Part shown: positions 60,101 to 64,000 of the stretch, piece after piece
Numbering within the stretch: position 1 is the first letter of the stretch
Layout of the letters: every line of letters begins with the position of its first letter
DNA from: Diplosphaera chodatii
Taxonomy: Eukaryota; Chlorophyta; Trebouxiophyceae; Prasiolales; Stichococcaceae
NCBI GenBank assembly: GCA_032358165.1
Contig: JAALGY010000032.1
Span: forward strand, 992,001 to 1,056,000
DNA length: 64,000 bases
Direction: 5' to 3'
Position numbers and translations under genes: made by a program
The notes under the pieces: model-generated
The model's input: the letters and a program-made list of their open reading frames with translations, nothing else
What the model was told of the DNA's origin: nothing
The model's database searches: none

Positions 60101-61153
60101 CACCCTGGTCGCCGTCTCCGGCTGCGTCCACAGGAAGTGCAGCGGCAAGCCCAGGTGGTCTGCGAGTGAGATGTGGCCGTAGCTGATGGGGTTCGCGATG
60201 ATAGCCTCCGCCTGCAGGTGAAGTGCTGGAAACCCTCGTAAGCGGCATTCCTGTAGGCAGTGCACAGACAACAGGGCTGAGACAGCAGGTGAGGCTGCAG
60301 GCATGTTGTAAGCTAAACCCACCCTGAAGGGTGGCGCGCCGGGCGCATCGGGATCTGGCTGGCTGCAGGCGTGCAGCTGGTGCTCCAGATACAACTCAAT
60401 CTGCACGGTGTAACAAGTTGAGAAGTTGATGCTGCTTCTGTTGCATTGCGACCACAGTGCCTCCATGATGGCCGTGCGCGAAGTGTGAGACGCGGACTGT
60501 GAGACCCACCTGCCGCCTGAGCTCAACGACCGCCTTGAAGTTCCTCGGGGGAAAAATGCCTGTGCAAATAGACCTGGAATCTTGGCCAGGTTGACGAGGT
60601 GCATGCCCAAAGCGAAGGACGGACTAGTGTTGCCGGCAGACTCATCTGTGACTTCATGATGCAAGTGGCAGCTGCTGGACTCACCGCCAGTGAGGGCGGC
60701 GCAGCGTGCGAGGCTGACGGGGTCGCCTCCAAGGGGGTAGAACTCAAGGCCGGCGTTTGTCACAAACGTGCGAAAGAGCGCATGAGTCGCCAGCCGCACC
60801 CGGTACCCTGCCTCCAGCAGCCGCACACCCACCGCAATGAATGGCTGGATGTCGCCGCGTGTGCCGATTGCCTGCGTGGCACGTGCGTAGACAGGCTCAG
60901 TGGTCAGCCTGAAGGTGAATCACCTCATCTACGACAAACCTACAGAGCTCATGCCATTTGCGATCAACTGTCGGTGCTTTTGAACTCCATCATGCGCATG
61001 TTGCACATGCTGGCATGGCGGCATGTGCATGCATGCAAAACATTGTCCGCTGACAGTGTTGTGGCCTTTTGCACAACATATATCACTTGATAGAGTACTC
61101 TACTGCATCTTTGATTGGCAAAGGTCGCAACTCACCAGCAGAAGGACGTTCAT
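57168..61153 (-). CDS. UGT80: Sterol 3-beta-glucosyltransferase, UGT80-like
   Basis: About 14 exons. A minute first exon (61153-61136, MNVLLL) splices in phase over ~260 bp to AIGTRGDIQPFIAVGVRLLE (~60870), restoring the N-terminal beta-strand and GTRGD loop of the family. Then follow YRVRLATHALFRTFV, GLEFYPLGGDP (~60740), ISYGHISLADHLGLPLHFLW (~60190-60130), VSYAGIHSAMAMG, PPVYFGFGSMP (~59190), LLIGPVPHSWLFPRCAAVVHH and GGAG (~58730-58650), and AGLAAGRPTAVLPAFADQAFW (~58480-58415). The HHGGAG and GRPT-V-P-F-DQ-FW blocks form the UDP-glucose-binding signature of UGT80/Atg26 enzymes, which make steryl glucosides at membranes. The C-terminus is a long Gln/Ser/Ala-rich tail, ending by my preferred splice at TGA 57170-57168; an alternative acceptor extends the frame to 57115. 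Confidence 0.87.
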
Positions 61154-61460
61154 GTTGGCCTTGTCAGCTGGAGGTCATATGGCAAGCGCGACCTGCGAAA
61201 TGTGTGGTGCATGGACAGGCGATTGTTGCAGTTTATATGTCCATCGCGATCATGAGCGCATTTGCCGTACGGAAGGTGGTGGCGCAACGCGATGCGTGGT
61301 CATCCGATGCGCCTCACCGTTGCATAATCAGAAGCACGCCAGCTTCCCGCAGATGGGCGGAGTCTCCACAACACTGGAGACTTCACCCCGAAAACCCGCC
61401 ATTTGCGAGCATGACCGGTCTGGAGTTGCAGGTGTCGCTTAGCTGCCGTCCGAGTCGGTC
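61154..61460. other. Divergent promoter region between UGT80 (-) and calycin-like gene (+)
   Basis: About 307 bp separate two divergent start codons. If both starts are right this must serve both genes. No obvious TATA box or repeat was seen. Confidence 0.4.
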
Positions 61461-62198
61461 ATGTCGGCCCTGCGCTTGATGAGCCCGCCACAAGTGCATC
61501 TCCGCGGGCAGTCGAGCCAGAACAACGCGCAATCACCCTCGCCTAGTGTGCAATACAGGACGATTCAGGGCTGCAGTGTCAGCACGCCTGGTCGGCACTT
61601 CGGCAGCGGGCCCGGGCTCAACTTGCAAGCTTTGTCTCAGGGCCTGATCTCTAGGATCGGTGGCCTGTCGCAACATCTGGATAAACTAGGCAAGCAGTTG
61701 ATCAGCGGCGGGCGCAGCAACATGGTTGCAGAAACCCAGGCTCCCAGGCTGCGCCTCGAAGGCAGGTGGAACAAGGACAAATCTGCCAGCGACATGCAGG
61801 GCTACGGCAAGTCGCTGGACTTGATGGGCATCCACGGTATCAAGAAGAGGACTGCAATGGTCATGATGGACGGTGTTGAGATCATTCAGGACGACTCTGC
61901 CATCACCACCAAATTCGTCACCAAGGTGCCGCAGTGGCGGCCGACTGAGGTGTATAGCTTCAAGGGGCCGTCCCTGATGAATCGGCGCGATCAGAAGGAG
62001 GGCCAGCAGAGAGCGGTCGTCAGCACAACGCCAGACGGCGAACTGGAAGTCACTGTCACATGGGACGAGCCAAATCCAGGCAGCTTCCGTGAGGTATACC
62101 GTGTGCCAGAGGATGGTGTGCTGCACATCGAGTCGTTCACAACTATCAATGGCCAGACTGAATCCACTCTCCAGGTGTACAGGAAACATGACAGCTAG
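61461..62198 (+). CDS. Calycin-like (lipocalin/FABP-type) protein, intronless paralogue
   Basis: A single open frame of 245 codons with no sign of introns. The first ~85 residues are low-complexity (Ser/Gln/Gly, slightly basic) and could be an organelle transit peptide or a disordered head. The core begins at LEGRWNKDKSASDMQGYGK (~61758-61815), then HGIKKRTAMVMMDGVEI, TKFVTKVPQWRPTEVYSF (~61908-61962), MNRRDQKEGQQR, GELEVTVTWDEPNPGSFREV (~62037-62097), DGVLHIESFTTINGQTES and QVYRKHDS, with TAG at 62196-62198. The G-x-W opening, alternating strands and length suggest a calycin beta-barrel that binds a hydrophobic ligand. It matches the intron-containing gene at 46388-47674 block by block. The ligand and location are unknown. 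Confidence 0.75.
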   Translation: MSALRLMSPPQVHLRGQSSQNNAQSPSPSVQYRTIQGCSVSTPGRHFGSGPGLNLQALSQGLISRIGGLSQHLDKLGKQLISGGRSNMVAETQAPRLRLEGRWNKDKSASDMQGYGKSLDLMGIHGIKKRTAMVMMDGVEIIQDDSAITTKFVTKVPQWRPTEVYSFKGPSLMNRRDQKEGQQRAVVSTTPDGELEVTVTWDEPNPGSFREVYRVPEDGVLHIESFTTINGQTESTLQVYRKHDS

Positions 62199-62637
62199 GC
62201 TCAAAAACGTTAGACAGTCTGGGAGTTGCAGCATGCCGCCATGATGGGCCCTCTCTTGATGCCCTCTCTTCGGGATCAGTTGTGAATGTTAACGTCCTGT
62301 GTTTTGATGTGGAACTTTTGCTTCAGCCAGCACGCAGCCCATTGGCTGCCAGCGAGAGAGTCGAGCAGGAGTACAAAGGAAGTTCGTCCAGATAGGATAT
62401 CTCAGTAGGTGTTGAGCAGGTGCACATGTATGTTAGTAGTGTTAGGTTGAAAGACAATCAGGCTTCCTACCGCTTGCTGTAGTAGTGGTGAAACTTGACG
62501 CTTTGCTGCTGATCAATGCGACATTTATTGATTACTGCAGAACATGCTGCCTTGACCGCTGCTGTATAGTGCTTGCAACTGACAGAAGTAACCCCAATGT
62601 CATTCAGTGGCTGCATGTTACAGAAAAACCAGCTGTA
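62199..62637. other. Convergent intergenic region
   Basis: About 440 bp lie between the calycin-like gene (+) and RPB3 (-). It is relatively AT-rich (e.g. ATTTATTGATTACTG near 62522), consistent with 3' UTR and poly(A) sites. No gene was seen. Confidence 0.4.
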
Positions 62638-64000
62638 TCACCCGACCTGCATGGGGTCGTCCCCTGCATCCTTGCTTGTCTGCAGCGACCCGTTGATCGT
62701 GCTGAGCTTGTTCTGAAGTACCTCCAGTGCCGTGGTCACGATCTCGGCTGGCGGCAGCACCCCGGTTGACTCTACCCTGAAAATGAATGTGTCCTGTGTG
62801 GCGCACAACGATCAGATTGTCAAGTTGCGATCCCATACTTGCCCTCCTGCTGTGCTTGGGCAGGTTACATGCAGGTTATTTCGAGCTGATGCTGATTTCG
62901 TTCACAGGCATTGATGTGCCAAACTGGCTGTACTCACTGGCAGCGGCCTGATGTCCACAATGCCGGGCTTCCCCAGCTCCTCTGCCTTGGCGATGCACTC
63001 GCCATCGTAGGCATACGCCTCTGGGGACACGACCTCAACCTACTGGTATACACCGGCTGGATCAGCTGTGGTTGTGTGCAATGATGGCTGGCGCAGCAGG
63101 CAACTGCTGTTGGTGCACCAGGCCACGCTGGGATAGCTTCGAGTGATGTGCAGCGCATAGTTGGGCTCAATGACACTGCAGCTGTTCTTGCATCGGCTGG
63201 GCTGAGAGGGGTGTGCTGTCACCTGCTGTGACCTCACAGTGACACGCTCACCTGCTGTGTGGCCTTGTTCAGGCGGAAGACCTCACTGCCGGGCGTGGAG
63301 TTCACCCACGACTCGCGCTGCGCATCTGTCAGGGTGCTCAGCAGCGCGTGGTTGAGCTTGATGTCCGGCATGTGCTGCAACGACACCTGCAGCCATGCAC
63401 GCCAAACTGCACTCAGTGGTGAGGTCTGCTGCGCAGCCAAGCGCACGGTATAACGTGCCACAGCAAGCCTTACAAGGCCTCCTGACGCAACGCAGCTATG
63501 CGGTTGCCAGTGCTTCAACAACTCATCACCGTGGCGACGGGTATCCACTTGGCGTGGTCCTTGCCGATGCCCTTGCGTGCAATTGCCCGCAGCCGAAGCT
63601 CCTGCATTGTGCAGGCAACGTCAACTGTAGCTCTGCTGTCAACTCGAGCACCGTCCTCATGTCATGAGGCCGGTGCCACTTGAGCAGCATGCGCTCAACA
63701 TGCATGACATGCGAAGCCTGTTGCGAGGGCACCACTTTGCGGCTGCCATGAAGTGTGCACCTGGTTTCTCCGCATCTTCACGATGAGGATGCCCTTCTGC
63801 TCTGCCTCGATGCTGCCCGCATTGAACCCCACCGGTGCAATATCGGGAAATCGCGGGTCCAGCACCAGGTCATTTGACGTCACCTGCTGGCAGCACAGTC
63901 GCACCTTGCATGACATCTTGTGTAAGCCGCAGGGCATGGCCACGACCTCCTTGTGGCCGCCATGTTGAGTTAAATGTCTTGGTGCACGATCATGTGCAGA
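62638..64000 (-). CDS. RPB3: RNA polymerase II subunit RPB3 (5' part beyond window)
   Basis: About five exons are visible; the gene runs off the right edge. In coding order: VTSNDLVLDPRFPDIAPVGF and GILIVKMRRNQ (~63882-63760), ELRLRAIARKGIGKDHAKW (~63605-63545), MPDIKLNHALLSTLTDAQRE with SWVNSTPGSEVF (~63370-63275), VEVVSPEAYAYDGECIAKAE with ELGKPGIVDI (~63040-62955), and ESTGVLPPAEIVTTALEVLQ with NKL (~62772-62700), with TGA at 62640-62638. ARKGIGKDHAKW is the RPB3/alpha-type signature, and the EAYAYDGE...GKPG block matches plant NRPB3. The C-terminal helix resembles the alpha-subunit dimerisation helix that pairs with RPB11. The N-terminal dimerisation half and the zinc loop are outside the window. 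Confusion with AC40 (Pol I/III) is unlikely given the C-terminal half. Confidence 0.88.

Overview
The window is nuclear DNA from an intron-rich green alga, most likely a chlorophyte and possibly a trebouxiophyte (inference). Most genes are cut into exons of roughly 40-250 bp by short introns with GTGAGT/GTGCGC-type donors and TGCAG-type acceptors. Coding exons are GC-rich. The protein set is plant/algal: an NDT-type mitochondrial NAD carrier, a plant-type CMP-sialate-transporter-like nucleotide-sugar transporter, plant-type RPB3, a UGT80 sterol glucosyltransferase and a PUX10-type UBX protein. A uric acid/xanthine permease and a CEP135/BLD10-like centriolar coiled-coil protein are also present. 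I see no rRNA, transposon or CRISPR array, and no tRNA I would defend.

Layout, left to right: nucleotide-sugar transporter (-, runs off the left edge); NAD/folate-type mitochondrial carrier (-); SMC5/6 subunit NSE3/MAGE (+); NRT1/PTR-POT transporter (-) divergent from a NAT-family purine permease (+); M14 metallocarboxypeptidase (-) divergent from SUMO E2 UBC9 (+); UBA-UAS-UBX protein (+); long CEP135/BLD10-like coiled-coil gene (-) starting less than 100 bp from a divergent multi-exon gene for a multi-TM/PH/kinase protein (+); a multi-exon calycin-like gene (-); an intronless 926-codon paralogue of the multi-TM/PH/kinase gene (-); a Tudor/agenet-like nuclear protein (+); a GT4 glycosyltransferase (+); UGT80 (-) divergent from an intronless calycin-like paralogue (+); and RPB3 (-, runs off the right edge).

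The most unusual content is the pair of multi-TM + PH + protein kinase genes, an architecture I do not recognise as a named family. One copy is intron-rich (36037-45781) and carries a one-base frameshift immediately before its HRD catalytic motif. The other (48274-51054) is one uninterrupted frame with all the kinase motifs. A second pair, of small calycin-like proteins, shows the same contrast: intron-rich at 46388-47674, intronless at 61461-62198. This suggests retroposition or wholesale intron loss has acted more than once here. The divergent peptide/nitrate-type and purine transporters, sharing an ~880-bp intergenic region, form a plausible nitrogen-scavenging pair. Exon boundaries were read by eye. 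Gene spans are given start codon to stop codon, introns included.
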